NCBI RefSeq assembly: GCF_030547545.1
Contig: NZ_JAUOQE010000017.1
Location: 1 to 64,000, forward strand
DNA length: 64,000 nt
Direction of reading: 5' to 3'
Source: Amphritea sp. 1_MG-2023
GTDB lineage: Bacteria; Pseudomonadota; Gammaproteobacteria; Pseudomonadales; Balneatricaceae
Below the pieces are notes generated by a model. It was not told the origin of the DNA and did no database searches. It saw only the letters and a list, made by a program, of their open reading frames with translations. Of this stretch, positions 17,430 through 26,520 are shown in pieces (position 1 is the stretch's first letter; every line of letters starts with the position of its first letter). The translations under genes were made by a program, and so were the position numbers.

Positions 17430-17996
17430 TTATTGACGCACGCCTTCAATGTTGAGGTCGAGATAGACGCTTTCTGAGGCAGGCCCTAAGTTATAGTTAA
17501 TATCAAAGTCTTTCAGATTCAATTGCGCCGTGCCACTGAAACCGGCGCGGTAGCCACCCCATGGATCTTTACCTTCGCCGACTTTCGATACCTGAATATC
17601 AATCGTTTTAGTGACGCCGTGCAGTGTCAGGTTGCCACTCAGTACTGCACTGCCATCGCTGGCCGGTGTAAATGAGCTGCTGACAAATTTAGCCTCTGGA
17701 AACGCTTTAACCGCTAAAAAGTCATCGCCTCGTAGATGCTTGTCGCGTTCTGCATGGTTAGAGTCGATACTCGGTGTTTTGATAGTCACGGCAATTTTCG
17801 ACGCTTCTGGTTGCTCCGCATCATAACTAAACTGACCACTAAACTCATTGAACCGGCCTTCGAGCCAGCTGTAGCCCAAGTGCTGAATACGAAAGTTGAT
17901 AAAAGCGTGTCCAGTATCGATGACATAGTCAGCGGCTTGAGCAGAGGTAATGCTACTGGCTAGAATAGTGCCAGCGATAATCGTTTTCAGGTTCAT
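17430..17996 (-). CDS. yceI: YceI family periplasmic lipid-binding protein
   Basis: A 188-residue protein with a signal peptide (positive N-terminus, hydrophobic core, cleavage after A-Q-A at about residue 22) and a YceI lipocalin-like beta barrel that binds polyisoprenoids in the periplasm. AAGGAG lies 8 bases before the ATG. Its start overlaps the stop of the upstream cytochrome b561 gene by 4 bp, so the two are translationally coupled, as in the known yceJ-yceI pair. Confidence 0.93.
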   Translation of the reverse strand: MNLKTIIAGTILASSITSAQAADYVIDTGHAFINFRIQHLGYSWLEGRFNEFSGQFSYDAEQPEASKIAVTIKTPSIDSNHAERDKHLRGDDFLAVKAFPEAKFVSSSFTPASDGSAVLSGNLTLHGVTKTIDIQVSKVGEGKDPWGGYRAGFSGTAQLNLKDFDINYNLGPASESVYLDLNIEGVRQ

Positions 17997-18559
17997 GAAT
18001 GAGGCTCCTTATATAGGCTTGTCATGCGGATGAGGGTTTGATCTTTATTAATAAAATGATGTTTCAGTGCCGCTAATGCGTGTAATCCCGCTAGGCCAAT
18101 CATGAGGGTCGCGACCCAATAATGTACCTCGCCGGCGAGATCCTCTTGGTTATCGATGACCGCGGACAGCGCGGGTACGTCAAACCAGTTGAACACGCTG
18201 ATGGGGCGACCATCGGCGGTAGAGATCATATAGCCAGATATTAGCGTGATCAGCGGCAATAGATAGAGCAGCAGATGAACCGCTTTGGTCGCTAATTGAA
18301 GCCCCCTAGGTTGGGGTAGCGGTGTGGGGGCGCGATTCATGCTGCGCCATACCATTCGCAGCGCGAGCAGTGCGAGCAAGATCATACCGATACTTTTATG
18401 CCATGCAGGCACCGTTTGATACTCTGGGTCATAGTAGGTCAGCGTATCGATATATAGACCCAGCGGATACATACCGATAATACCGAGGGCGATGAGCCAA
18501 TGTATCAGTATGCTGGGTATGCCAAAAGTGTGAGGATTATCTTTTATCGGTAATGCCAT
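17993..18559 (-). CDS. yceJ: Cytochrome b561 (YceJ-like)
   Basis: A 188-residue inner-membrane di-haem cytochrome with four predicted helices. Conserved His in the first (S-I-L-I-H-W-L), second (A-W-H-K-S) and later helices (E-V-H-Y-W; L-H-A-L) are the expected haem ligands. It probably passes electrons between quinol and a periplasmic acceptor. It lies between a flavodoxin-like gene and yceI in a three-gene minus-strand unit. Confidence 0.9.
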   Translation of the reverse strand: MALPIKDNPHTFGIPSILIHWLIALGIIGMYPLGLYIDTLTYYDPEYQTVPAWHKSIGMILLALLALRMVWRSMNRAPTPLPQPRGLQLATKAVHLLLYLLPLITLISGYMISTADGRPISVFNWFDVPALSAVIDNQEDLAGEVHYWVATLMIGLAGLHALAALKHHFINKDQTLIRMTSLYKEPHS

Positions 18560-18613
18560 CTGTTGAGTCTCTAAAGGCCAGCGCTGGTATGACCGCTGGC
18601 GGTATAATGTTGT

Positions 18614-19189
18614 TTACTGTTTCCAGCGTTTAGCCGCGTTTGCAACACGAGCACCGAGTGCTTGAGCGGTATCTCTATCGCATTGAGGTGGCGCTAACTC
18701 GGGGCCTTCATCAGCATTGCTGGTGGCCATAGAGCCGAGATAGCCGCCGACTCGGTTAAGGCTTTGCGGGTCGCCTTTGCTGTTATTATTGCCATTAACC
18801 ACGCCCAAGCTGACCCACAGCATACTGTGTTGTGCGGCAAAAACGGAGAGCTGAATCAGGCTATTTAATTTGTCGCCACTGAGACTCGCCGAGTTAGTGA
18901 AACCGGCGGCGAGTTTGTCCTTCCAGCCTTGCGCATACCAAACCTTTGAGGTGGCATCCATAAAGCATTTAAAGGGGCCGCTAACCGATCCCATGTAGGT
19001 CGGTGAGCCGAAAATAATGGCGTCGGTATCGGCCAATGTATCCCAGTTGATGGCGTCTAAATCTGCAACCGAAAGCGTAATAGCAACAGCGCCTGCATTT
19101 TCTACCCCTGCTGCAACGGCTTGAGCCAATACTTCCGTGTGTCCGTATCCGCTGTGATAAGCGATGGCGACTTTTACCTGATCTGACAT
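18614..19189 (-). CDS. Flavodoxin-fold NAD(P)H:quinone reductase-like protein
   Basis: A 191-residue cytoplasmic protein. The N-terminal Y-H-S-G-Y-G-H-T-E phosphate loop and the G-S-P-T-Y-M-G-S-V-S-G-P-F-K segment are the FMN-binding marks of the WrbA/flavodoxin family. A two-electron quinone reductase role is likely but unproven. AAGGAG precedes the ATG by 6 bases. It is the first gene of the unit with yceJ and yceI and is divergent from a LysR regulator, which probably controls it. Confidence 0.85.
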   Translation of the reverse strand: MSDQVKVAIAYHSGYGHTEVLAQAVAAGVENAGAVAITLSVADLDAINWDTLADTDAIIFGSPTYMGSVSGPFKCFMDATSKVWYAQGWKDKLAAGFTNSASLSGDKLNSLIQLSVFAAQHSMLWVSLGVVNGNNNSKGDPQSLNRVGGYLGSMATSNADEGPELAPPQCDRDTAQALGARVANAAKRWKQ

Positions 19190-19289
19190 GTTGTGCTCCT
19201 TTTAATTCAATCATCGGCTGTTTGCGATGGTGAGTCCTACTTTATTCGGTCATAATGAATTCATCTAATGCATTATTGTGATTATTGTT
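19190..19289. promoter_or_regulatory. Divergent promoter between the flavodoxin unit and the LysR gene
   Basis: This 100-bp spacer contains ATAATG (19252-19257) and CATTAT (19271-19276) as an inverted repeat with a 13-base centre, a plausible LysR-type binding site. The regulator-target link is inferred from divergence. Confidence 0.45.
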
Positions 19290-20204
19290 ATGCGTGAAGT
19301 GAATTTAAGATCGATTGATTTGAACTTGTTAGTGGTTTTACAGGCGTTGCTGGAGGCTCGACATGTTACCCGAGCGTCTGAACAGTTGAGTATGAGTCAG
19401 CCGGCGGTCAGCCGTGCTTTGCAGCGTCTTAGAATAACCTTTGATGATCCGCTGTTAGTCAGAACATCACAGGGGTTTGATCTGAGTGCTCGGGGGAGGG
19501 ATATTCTGCCGCGGTTACAACGCTTAACCAGTGGGGTTGAGCAGTTGATTGCCGAGCCTCAGTTTGATCCTAGCAGCGCAATGGATGTAGTGCGGGTGTA
19601 TGGTTTGGATCTCGAGGTTGCCTGTTTCGTCGCTCCCTTGTTAAAAGTGCTACGTGTTGAAGCGCCACAGATGCGCCTTGAGGTGAGAACGGAGCCTCGT
19701 AACCACTTTGAACTACTCGATAGTGGTGAAGTGCATTTCAGTTTGACAGGGATGCAGCCCGTCGTAGGTGAAGGGCAGTATCGGCGGCTGCTGATCGCGC
19801 AGTCGGGCATTGTCTGTATGATGTCGGCGGATAACCCCCTAGCTGACGGCGAGTTAACCCTCGAGCGTTATCTGTCGGCCAGTCATGGGTTAGTGTCGAT
19901 GACCGGCAAGGGACCTGGGCATATCGATGAGCGACTAGCTGAGTTGGGACATCAGCGGCATTTGGCCTTACGCTTATCTAACTTTATGACGGCGGCGGAT
20001 TTTTGTGACACGTCTGACCTTCTCTTTATTCTGCCCGAGATTGTCGCCCAACGGGTCGCTAAGGGGCGTAATATCGTCTTGAAGCCGGTGCCTGTTGAAC
20101 TGACAACGTCTGCGATTAACTTCTTCCTTTATTGGCATGAGCGCTATCATCACGATCCTATGTGTTGTTGGGTGCGTCAGCGGGTGCTGCAAGTGCTGTC
20201 ATAG
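19290..20204 (+). CDS. LysR family transcriptional regulator
   Basis: About 304 residues. The N-terminal winged helix-turn-helix is clear (R-A-S-E-Q-L-S-M-S-Q-P-A-V-S-R-A-L) and is followed by a periplasmic-binding-protein-like effector domain. The start at 19290 is preferred over 19278 because homologues begin close to the N-L-R-S-I-D-L-N-L segment. It is divergent from the flavodoxin/cytochrome b561/YceI unit, so that unit is its likely target. Inducer is unknown; an electrophile or quinone is a guess. Confidence 0.85.
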   Translation: MREVNLRSIDLNLLVVLQALLEARHVTRASEQLSMSQPAVSRALQRLRITFDDPLLVRTSQGFDLSARGRDILPRLQRLTSGVEQLIAEPQFDPSSAMDVVRVYGLDLEVACFVAPLLKVLRVEAPQMRLEVRTEPRNHFELLDSGEVHFSLTGMQPVVGEGQYRRLLIAQSGIVCMMSADNPLADGELTLERYLSASHGLVSMTGKGPGHIDERLAELGHQRHLALRLSNFMTAADFCDTSDLLFILPEIVAQRVAKGRNIVLKPVPVELTTSAINFFLYWHERYHHDPMCCWVRQRVLQVLS

Positions 20205-20282
20205 GTGGGGATAATAAACCAAAGTAGCAGTTAACTGCTCGCAAAGTATGATGGCTGAGAGGTCTCTAGGGTTGGATTATTA

Positions 20283-22418
20283 ATGCTTATCCGCCGGAGT
20301 CTGTTTATGTCGTTTATCCCGCTGTTAAGAATGATCGCCTTCCTGTATTGGATGCTATGGAGTGTCGTCGCGTCTGCCGAGATTGCCGAGGCGGATATTC
20401 AGGCGCTGTTTCCAAAGTTAACCCGAGTGGGGGGGGCGCTGCAAAACCCACATGTGATACCGGTTTATCAGCTCGATCAACTGCTCGGGTATGTTTTTGA
20501 AACCAATGATTTAACCGACCTTCCTGGGTTTTCCGGCGAACGTATTAACCTATTGATCGGCTTAGATGCAGCGGGCCAATTGGTGAAGTTGAAGGTGCTG
20601 AATCATCACGAGCCGATCTTCCTGCATGGCTTGGGTGAGCGCCCCATGATTGAGTTTCTCAATCAATATGAAGGTATTACGGTTGATAAGCGGGTGATTG
20701 TCGATAGTCGTCACAGTGGCCAAGAACAAGCCGGCTCTAGCACGGTGTATATTGATGGCGTGACCAAGGCCACGGTATCGGTCTTGGTGATGAATGATAC
20801 GGTGCTATCGGCGGCGCTGCAGGTGGCGCGTGCTTATCTGGAGGGGTTTACTCGGCCACCCTCGGTGAGGGTGCGGGAGGATGTGTATCAGCCTTATGAT
20901 TGGCAAGCGTTGCTGGAGAGTGGCTTGGTACGCCGTTGGACCGTCTCACAAGCGGACATGCAAACACAGTTTCCGCTCGACCTACAGGATTATGCCGATG
21001 CCGAGCTACAGCACGCATTGGAGCAATCAGCGCCCCTTGGCGAGTATTTTTATGCTTACCTAAACACCCCAGTGACCGGTAAAAACCTGTTGGGCGAGCA
21101 AGATTATGCGCGCCTTAAACAGGCGTTACGTCCGGGAGAACATGCGTTATTAGTGGTGGCGACAGGCGACTATGGCTTTCTCGAACCAGCATTTCGCCGC
21201 GGTACCGTACCTAGTCGCTTAGGCATGTCGCAAAATGGCCTGCCGGTGGATATTCGTGGGCTAGACTTTTTTGATAATAGTGCGCCTCAATTACCTGCGG
21301 ATGCGCCACCCTTAATGCAGCAGGGGGTCTTCAGAATCAAGGCGCAATCTGGTTTCGATCCGTCGCAACCGATGACGCTGACACTGAACTTAGATTTAGC
21401 CCGTAATCACCTGATTCGTGATCAGGGCGAGTTGAGCGATAGTTATCAACTCCCCGCCGAGCTGTTTGATATACAGGCGGTTACTGATGTTAAACCGTTA
21501 CCCTTATGGCAGCGGTTATGGCTGGATCGTTGGCTACAGATTAGCGGGCTAGTACTCATTTTGCTGGTGGTGAGCGCGGCGTTTATTTGGCAGCATCGGT
21601 TATCATCGCAGCGACGTTTGTTGCATCGCGTACGTTGGAGCGTGATGTTGTTGACGCTATTCTTTATCGGTTTTTATGCGCAAGGGCAGCTCTCGGTGGT
21701 GAATATTTATACCTTGCTGCTGCAACTGATAAAAGGCTTTGATATCGAGGTGTTTTTGCTCGATCCGGTGTTGTTTGTCTTATGGACCTATGTGTTTATT
21801 TCCCTGTTTCTCTGGGGACGGGGGGTCTTCTGTGGCTGGCTCTGTCCGTTCGGGGTGTTGCAGGAAATGGCCTCTAAACTGGGTGGTTGGTTAAAGCTTA
21901 AGCAGGTGAAGATCCCCGCTAAGCTGCATCAGCGGTTGCAAAAACTGAAGTATCTACTGTTAGTGGCGTTAGTCGCGAGTGCCTTTTATTCGGTTTCACT
22001 GGCTGAGCGTCTCGCGGAGCTTGAGCCTTTTAAAACCGCGGTGACACTGGTGTTTGTACGCAGCTGGCCGTTCGTGGTGTATGCATTGTTATTGCTGGGC
22101 GTGGGGATGGTGATTCATAAGTTCTTTTGCCGTTACCTTTGCCCATTGGGGGCGGGGCTGGCGGTATTGGGTAAATTTAGCCTGTTTCGTTGGCTGCATC
22201 GTCGCACAGAATGCGGCAGCCCCTGTCAGTTATGCCGAGTACGCTGCGAAATCGATTCAATCAATCGAGATGGCAGTATCGATTATAATGAATGCGTACA
22301 GTGCATGGAGTGCATTGTGATTCTTAATAATGAGGATCAATGCGCTATTGAGTTATCGCAAGCTAAACGGCGGAAAAAAGCCACGGCCGATAACCGCATT
22401 GTGGTGCAGCAGGTTTAG
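20283..22418 (+). CDS. NosR/NirI-like membrane flavo-iron-sulfur protein
   Basis: A 711-residue protein. After a signal-anchor comes a periplasmic FMN-binding domain of NosR type (D-G-V-T-K-A-T-V-S near residue 160). Then come several membrane helices (about 415-640) with two C-G-W-L-C-P / C-R-Y-L-C-P cysteine motifs, and a C-terminal ferredoxin-like segment, C-x3-C-x2-C-x3-C and C-V-Q-C-M-E-C. NosR supplies electrons to nitrous oxide reductase, but no nosZ, nosD, nosF or nosL gene is near. It lies 78 bp after the LysR gene. It could feed electrons to another periplasmic enzyme. ATG at 20307, behind CCGGAG, is an alternative start. Confidence 0.8.
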   Translation: MLIRRSLFMSFIPLLRMIAFLYWMLWSVVASAEIAEADIQALFPKLTRVGGALQNPHVIPVYQLDQLLGYVFETNDLTDLPGFSGERINLLIGLDAAGQLVKLKVLNHHEPIFLHGLGERPMIEFLNQYEGITVDKRVIVDSRHSGQEQAGSSTVYIDGVTKATVSVLVMNDTVLSAALQVARAYLEGFTRPPSVRVREDVYQPYDWQALLESGLVRRWTVSQADMQTQFPLDLQDYADAELQHALEQSAPLGEYFYAYLNTPVTGKNLLGEQDYARLKQALRPGEHALLVVATGDYGFLEPAFRRGTVPSRLGMSQNGLPVDIRGLDFFDNSAPQLPADAPPLMQQGVFRIKAQSGFDPSQPMTLTLNLDLARNHLIRDQGELSDSYQLPAELFDIQAVTDVKPLPLWQRLWLDRWLQISGLVLILLVVSAAFIWQHRLSSQRRLLHRVRWSVMLLTLFFIGFYAQGQLSVVNIYTLLLQLIKGFDIEVFLLDPVLFVLWTYVFISLFLWGRGVFCGWLCPFGVLQEMASKLGGWLKLKQVKIPAKLHQRLQKLKYLLLVALVASAFYSVSLAERLAELEPFKTAVTLVFVRSWPFVVYALLLLGVGMVIHKFFCRYLCPLGAGLAVLGKFSLFRWLHRRTECGSPCQLCRVRCEIDSINRDGSIDYNECVQCMECIVILNNEDQCAIELSQAKRRKKATADNRIVVQQV

Positions 22419-22431
22419 TGCCTCACCTTCC

Positions 22432-23040
22432 TTAGCTAAGTCCCAGTTTTATCCCTAGCAGTATTAAGCCGCCGCCGATGACTCGCTCGATCGCTGTCTG
22501 CACCCGTTTCAGGGTTGCCTGCACGGCGGGTCGGGTGAGAAGCAGAATAAGTATGCTGAGCCAAGAGAATTCCACTAACATCGGTGTGACACAGTAAAGT
22601 AGCTGTAGCCAGAGGCTAGAGACTTCCGCCACAACGTGACTAAAGATCGCGACAAACATAATTAAGATTTTAGGGTTGAACAGGCTCACCATCATCCCCG
22701 CGATAAATGGGTGACGATTGCTAGCGTGATCGTCTGCAGCCTTATCCGTGGCGCGGGTGGCTAGATATACGATACCCAGATAGATCAAATAGGCGCTGCC
22801 TAGCCAGCGAATAGCGCTGTATAGCAACGGCGTCTGTTCAATCAGGGCGGCCAGCCCGATCACGGATAGCAACACATGAATCGCCAGTGCAGTTGCTAAT
22901 CCCAGTGCCGTGATAAAGCCGGTGCTGAGTGAGCCTTGTAATGTGTTGCGTAAAATAATTGCCGTGTTAGCGCCTGGAAGCATCGCACCTAGCAGCATGA
23001 TGCCGGCAAAAATTAACCATTCAGTCATGATATCGATCAT
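22432..23040 (-). CDS. LysE/RhtB family amino-acid exporter
   Basis: A protein of about 200 residues with five to six predicted helices; the N-terminal G-A-M-L-P-G-A-N-T-A-I-I-L motif is the LysE-family signature. It exports an amino acid or small metabolite across the inner membrane. ATG at 23028 is an alternative start. It is convergent with the NosR-like gene, 13 bp between stops, and lies in front of a LysR gene on the same strand. Substrate is unknown. Confidence 0.85.
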   Translation of the reverse strand: MIDIMTEWLIFAGIMLLGAMLPGANTAIILRNTLQGSLSTGFITALGLATALAIHVLLSVIGLAALIEQTPLLYSAIRWLGSAYLIYLGIVYLATRATDKAADDHASNRHPFIAGMMVSLFNPKILIMFVAIFSHVVAEVSSLWLQLLYCVTPMLVEFSWLSILILLLTRPAVQATLKRVQTAIERVIGGGLILLGIKLGLS

Positions 23041-23164
23041 CCCTTAGTGAAGGCAGCGATTGTATGCTTCGATAAGAGTGACGGCGAATGCCGATTATGG
23101 ATGTAGGTTATCAGTTTTTGTTATGACCTTGACTGCGCTCTATCGTTCTCTTTCTTTAGGCGGG

Positions 23165-24067
23165 TTAAGTGCTGAGGCTGCTGAACAATCGTTCGCGCAG
23201 GTAGCGGTGTGCGGGATCTCCTTGCAGCCGTTGATGCCAGATTAGATAGTATTGGCTATTGGGTATGTTAATCTGTGGTGGCAGTGGTCGAGTGATTAAA
23301 TCGTATTCTGGGCCGAGTCGATTGGCGATATGCGTGGGCAGTGTGAGGATGTAATTGGCCTGCTGAGTGATGGCCATCGCCGAGTGAATAAACGGCACGG
23401 TGAGTTTCATCTGTCGCTGACGGTTGAGCTGACTGAGTGCCTCATCCACCGCTCTGATTTTATCGCCGCCAGCACTGATACCGATATGATCGGCAGTGCT
23501 ATAGTCATTCAGTGTTATGGGCTGATCCATCAGAGGATGATGACGATTGATTAAGCAGCTATAGCTATCGCTACCGAGTTGTTTCCCGTAGATATCATCG
23601 GGTACGGTGTCCAAAATACAGGCGGCCAGATCAATACGTCCTTGACGTAATGCATCCATCATCCCAGGGTGCCACAGATGAAAATGTAGGCTAATGCCCG
23701 GCGCGTCCTGTTGTAATGTTGCTAATAGCGGAGGCATCAGGTCATGGGTGATAAAGTCGGTGGTGGCAATATTAAATTCGCCATGATAACCGGCCGGTTC
23801 AAATTGGCTAGGAATCAATAAACTTTCAAGCTGATTGAGGGCATCGGGCAGTTGCGTCCAGAGTTGCTCGCCTCGAGGGGTTAGGTGCATAGTATTGCCC
23901 ACCCGCACCATTAATTTATCGTTAAATATCGTTCTTAATTGGCTAAGATTGCGGCTCATCGCCGGTTGCGTTATGTGTTGTGCGTTGGCCGCCGCGGTGA
24001 CGCTTTTGAGTTGCAGCAGATAATACAGCGAGATGAGTAGATTAAGATTAATACGTGATAGTTCCAT
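23165..24067 (-). CDS. LysR family transcriptional regulator
   Basis: A 300-residue protein. The N-terminal helix-turn-helix (A-A-A-N-A-Q-H-I-T-Q-P-A-M-S-R-N-L) is followed by an effector-binding domain beginning around residue 95. It lies upstream of the LysE-type exporter on the same strand, separated by 124 bp, and may control it. It is not a close copy of the LysR at 19290. Confidence 0.85.
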   Translation of the reverse strand: MELSRINLNLLISLYYLLQLKSVTAAANAQHITQPAMSRNLSQLRTIFNDKLMVRVGNTMHLTPRGEQLWTQLPDALNQLESLLIPSQFEPAGYHGEFNIATTDFITHDLMPPLLATLQQDAPGISLHFHLWHPGMMDALRQGRIDLAACILDTVPDDIYGKQLGSDSYSCLINRHHPLMDQPITLNDYSTADHIGISAGGDKIRAVDEALSQLNRQRQMKLTVPFIHSAMAITQQANYILTLPTHIANRLGPEYDLITRPLPPQINIPNSQYYLIWHQRLQGDPAHRYLRERLFSSLST

Positions 24068-24198
24068 CGGTTAAGCATATCAGCCATTGTTATAACGTCA
24101 ATCTTCTTTCTGATGTTGTAGCGGCTCATTGGGGTTGCAGAGACTGATAAAAAAAGCCATCCTGTCGGCACAATTAATATAGTGATAGGAATTTTTTT

Positions 24199-24480
24199 AT
24201 GGCACGTGCATCGGCCCGACATATTTTGGTTAGTAATGAAGCTCAGTGTGCAGAGCTTAAAGCAAAAATTGAAGCGGGTACTGAATTCGCTGAGCTTGCA
24301 AAGCAACACTCTAGCTGCCCATCAGGCGCACAGGGTGGCGAGCTAGGTAGCTTTGGTCCAGGGCAAATGGTACCCGAGTTTGATAAGGTCGTTTTCTCGG
24401 CACCTGTGGGTGAAGTGCAGGGGCCAGTTAAAACTCAGTTTGGTTATCATCTGTTAGAAGTAACCAGCCGCGAAGACTAA
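24199..24480 (+). CDS. ppiC: Parvulin-type peptidyl-prolyl isomerase PpiC
   Basis: A 93-residue single-domain parvulin, the same length as E. coli PpiC. It opens A-R-H-I-L-V and has the conserved G-G-E-L-G-x-F and F-G-Y-H-L-L-E-V segments of the active site. It catalyses cis-trans isomerisation of prolyl bonds in the cytoplasm. AGGA lies before the ATG. It is monocistronic and convergent with the ChaN-like gene (3 bp between stops). Confidence 0.95.
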   Translation: MARASARHILVSNEAQCAELKAKIEAGTEFAELAKQHSSCPSGAQGGELGSFGPGQMVPEFDKVVFSAPVGEVQGPVKTQFGYHLLEVTSRED

Positions 24481-24483
24481 TAC

Positions 24484-25458
24484 CTAGTTATCGTTTTGCT
24501 GATGAGACTGCTGTTGTAGTGATGCACAGTAGTCTTGCTCGGCTACTTGGCTGGTAAACCAGATGTAATCAGCCATCTCCAGATAGGGGGCTATCGCGTC
24601 CTCAATCGTGATTAAGTCAGTATCGGTTTCTGCCAGTAAAATAGACAGGCTGGCGGCTGCGGTTCGGTGTTGTAGATGCAAGGGTACGCCGCTGTCTTTA
24701 CGCACATGAAATGCCCCAGCGATCAGTATCGCTTGGCTATTTTCGCCAAGCTCATGTTCTAATGCATAGGCCATACTGGCATCTCGGCTGAGTTGAATCT
24801 GAGTCATCGGTCCCATCTGATCTAGCGGGATCATCTGACAATGACTGTCATACACCTGTTGTTGAATCGTCGCCTTAATCGTTGCCGGTATCGCGGATAC
24901 GGTTGATAATCGAACTTGCGGTGGCACTTTATTTTGGTAGATCTGCAGCATCATCGGTTGACTCACATTACCCGCCTTGAGTTGATTGTGATCTTTCAGT
25001 GCGGCGTTAATCAGTGGACCATAATCTTGCCAAGGCCAGCTGCGATCATGCCAGTTGAGCGTTGTTTTAATCTCCTCGTCGCTGCTGTTTTCTGTTAGCT
25101 GATTGATGTTGTTAGCCTGTATATCATCCAGCATTTCGAGTACTACGCGAGTATCGCTACCGTTTTGTAAATCCTTGAGGAGTTGCAGTTCGCGCAGGTG
25201 ATGCTCTGGGTTATCATGCTTTTCGCCCAACAAGATAAAACGATGGGATTTTAATTGGCCCAGTAACTCGGTATAACTGAGCGGCAGCCCCGTGGCAACG
25301 GCTATGATTTTACCGTTGAGTGGATGACTCTCCGTGACGGTGGATTGCTGCATAGCCTCGGCCGACGGCTGCCGATAACCACAAGCGCTGCTTAACAGAG
25401 CCGCACTGATCAGTAAAAGCGTTATTATCGGGTTTTTAATGCATTGTTTTAGATACAT
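24484..25458 (-). CDS. ChaN-family haem-binding lipoprotein
   Basis: A 324-residue lipoprotein. The lipobox L-L-S-S-A-C places the lipidated Cys at residue 26. G-E-K-H-D-N-P-E-H-H is the ChaN (DUF399) signature, and the C-terminal G-A-F-H-V-R-K-D-x-G-V-P segment is also typical. ChaN proteins bind haem at the outer membrane and are often Fur-regulated; I saw no clear Fur site here. AAGGGG lies upstream of the ATG. Confidence 0.88.
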   Translation of the reverse strand: MYLKQCIKNPIITLLLISAALLSSACGYRQPSAEAMQQSTVTESHPLNGKIIAVATGLPLSYTELLGQLKSHRFILLGEKHDNPEHHLRELQLLKDLQNGSDTRVVLEMLDDIQANNINQLTENSSDEEIKTTLNWHDRSWPWQDYGPLINAALKDHNQLKAGNVSQPMMLQIYQNKVPPQVRLSTVSAIPATIKATIQQQVYDSHCQMIPLDQMGPMTQIQLSRDASMAYALEHELGENSQAILIAGAFHVRKDSGVPLHLQHRTAAASLSILLAETDTDLITIEDAIAPYLEMADYIWFTSQVAEQDYCASLQQQSHQQNDN

Positions 25459-25536
25459 TTTGATCTGTCCCCTTTTCAGTTGCTTAGTGCTGGGGTAACG
25501 TTAGAAAAAAAGCACAGTGTGAAGGAGAAACATAGC

Positions 25537-25773
25537 ATGAAATCAAATATTAAAGTGAGCATTCGTAAAAAAGGTGAGTCAGATAGCGGCGTTGATGCTG
25601 AACTTCAACAACGCGTTGAAGAGGCGGTACATTTCGTTCAGGGGCTACGTAAAAAGGGTGAGAATGTTAAGCAGATGATGGAAAAGCTTAATGAACATGA
25701 CCATAAACACCCCGATGGCAGTGATTGGAGTTATGATTCATTGCATGATTTTATAGCAGAACATCACATTTGA
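25537..25773 (+). CDS. Small charged protein of unknown function (78 residues)
   Basis: A 78-residue, strongly charged, soluble protein starting M-K-S-N-I-K-V-S-I-R-K-K, with a central helix (E-L-Q-Q-R-V-E-E-A-V) and a His/Asp-rich stretch (N-E-H-D-H-K-H-P-D-G) before an acidic end. The start at 25537 is fixed by AAGGAG ending about 10 bases before it; the upstream in-frame ATG at 25480 lacks one. No family is recognised. It is divergent from the ChaN-like gene, with overlapping promoter regions. Confidence 0.7.
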   Translation: MKSNIKVSIRKKGESDSGVDAELQQRVEEAVHFVQGLRKKGENVKQMMEKLNEHDHKHPDGSDWSYDSLHDFIAEHHI

Positions 25774-26226
25774 GCCTGTAGATTTAAGCTTTGATGGCCG
25801 TTACGGCTAACGGTCGGCCGGTTGCTGGCTAGCTTCTGCTGATTTGATAGCTGCTTATTCATCAGAGTAGGTAGCTATACCCCTGTTAGTCGATGCCGCA
25901 TACTTCACTTCTTGTTTCCCTCTAATCACTCACTGATTTAAGCCGCGTTGCTATATTTTCATCGCCCTGACTCGCCGTCAAAAAGCCTGAGACTTCATCG
26001 TGATGACTGACCTGCTTGCAGATCGGTGATGTGCTGACACTCAAGATAGCGGCTTGTCAAAAATGTCAAAATGACTTGTCACTCATGACGAAGTCGAGTG
26101 GGATGACATTGGCTTTCGATCATCTTTAATAATTAAATAATTGAAATATATAAGTTTAATTTTATTGGCTTTGTTTGTGCTTAATACTAAGCAACGTAAG
26201 ACAAAATTGAATCGGGAGATTGACTC
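25774..26226. other. Intergenic region
   Basis: A 450-bp stretch with no supportable gene. The right end (26120-26210) is AT-rich and should hold the promoter of the 40-residue membrane protein. Confidence 0.4.
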
Positions 26227-26349
26227 ATGGAACATCAAGAGCAAAATGTTGAAATGTTCGGTATTACAGCCACCGTCTTAATGGTAGTCGCCGGTCTTGT
26301 GGTGGGTATCTCACCGATGTTGGTACAGGTTATTATGTTGCTATTTTGA
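26227..26349 (+). CDS. 40-residue single-pass membrane protein
   Basis: A short frame with GGGAG at 26214-26218, 8 bases before the ATG. The product begins M-E-H-Q-E-Q-N-V-E-M-F-G, then has about 26 hydrophobic residues forming one membrane helix with a Pro near the middle. It has its own strong terminator at 26419. Ribosome site, hydrophobic design and terminator together argue it is a real small-protein gene. No family is recognised. Confidence 0.7.
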   Translation: MEHQEQNVEMFGITATVLMVVAGLVVGISPMLVQVIMLLF

Positions 26350-26418
26350 TCGACTCAAGGCGAATTTTGCTGAGTCGAGAAGGTATCGATTTCAGTCGAT
26401 GAGTGTATTCAGTTGTTG

Positions 26419-26446
26419 AGGAGAATTTCCGGATTCTCCTTTTTTA
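26419..26446 (+). terminator. Strong terminator after the small membrane protein
   Basis: AGGAGAAT and ATTCTCCT pair around a 6-base loop, followed by six T residues. Confidence 0.9.
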
Positions 26447-26454
26447 TTGTAATA

Positions 26455-26474
26455 TTACGTAACAAGTTACGTAA
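26455..26474 (+). promoter_or_regulatory. Palindromic operator upstream of the MarR-GNAT operon
   Basis: TTACGTAAC-AA-GTTACGTAA is a perfect 9-bp inverted repeat with a 2-base centre, 47 bp before the start codon. Size and symmetry suit a MarR-type dimer, so autoregulation is likely. Confidence 0.7.
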
Positions 26475-26520
26475 CTTATTTTATTGACTGTCAATGTCGC
26501 ACATGAAGGGGTGAGGTGAG

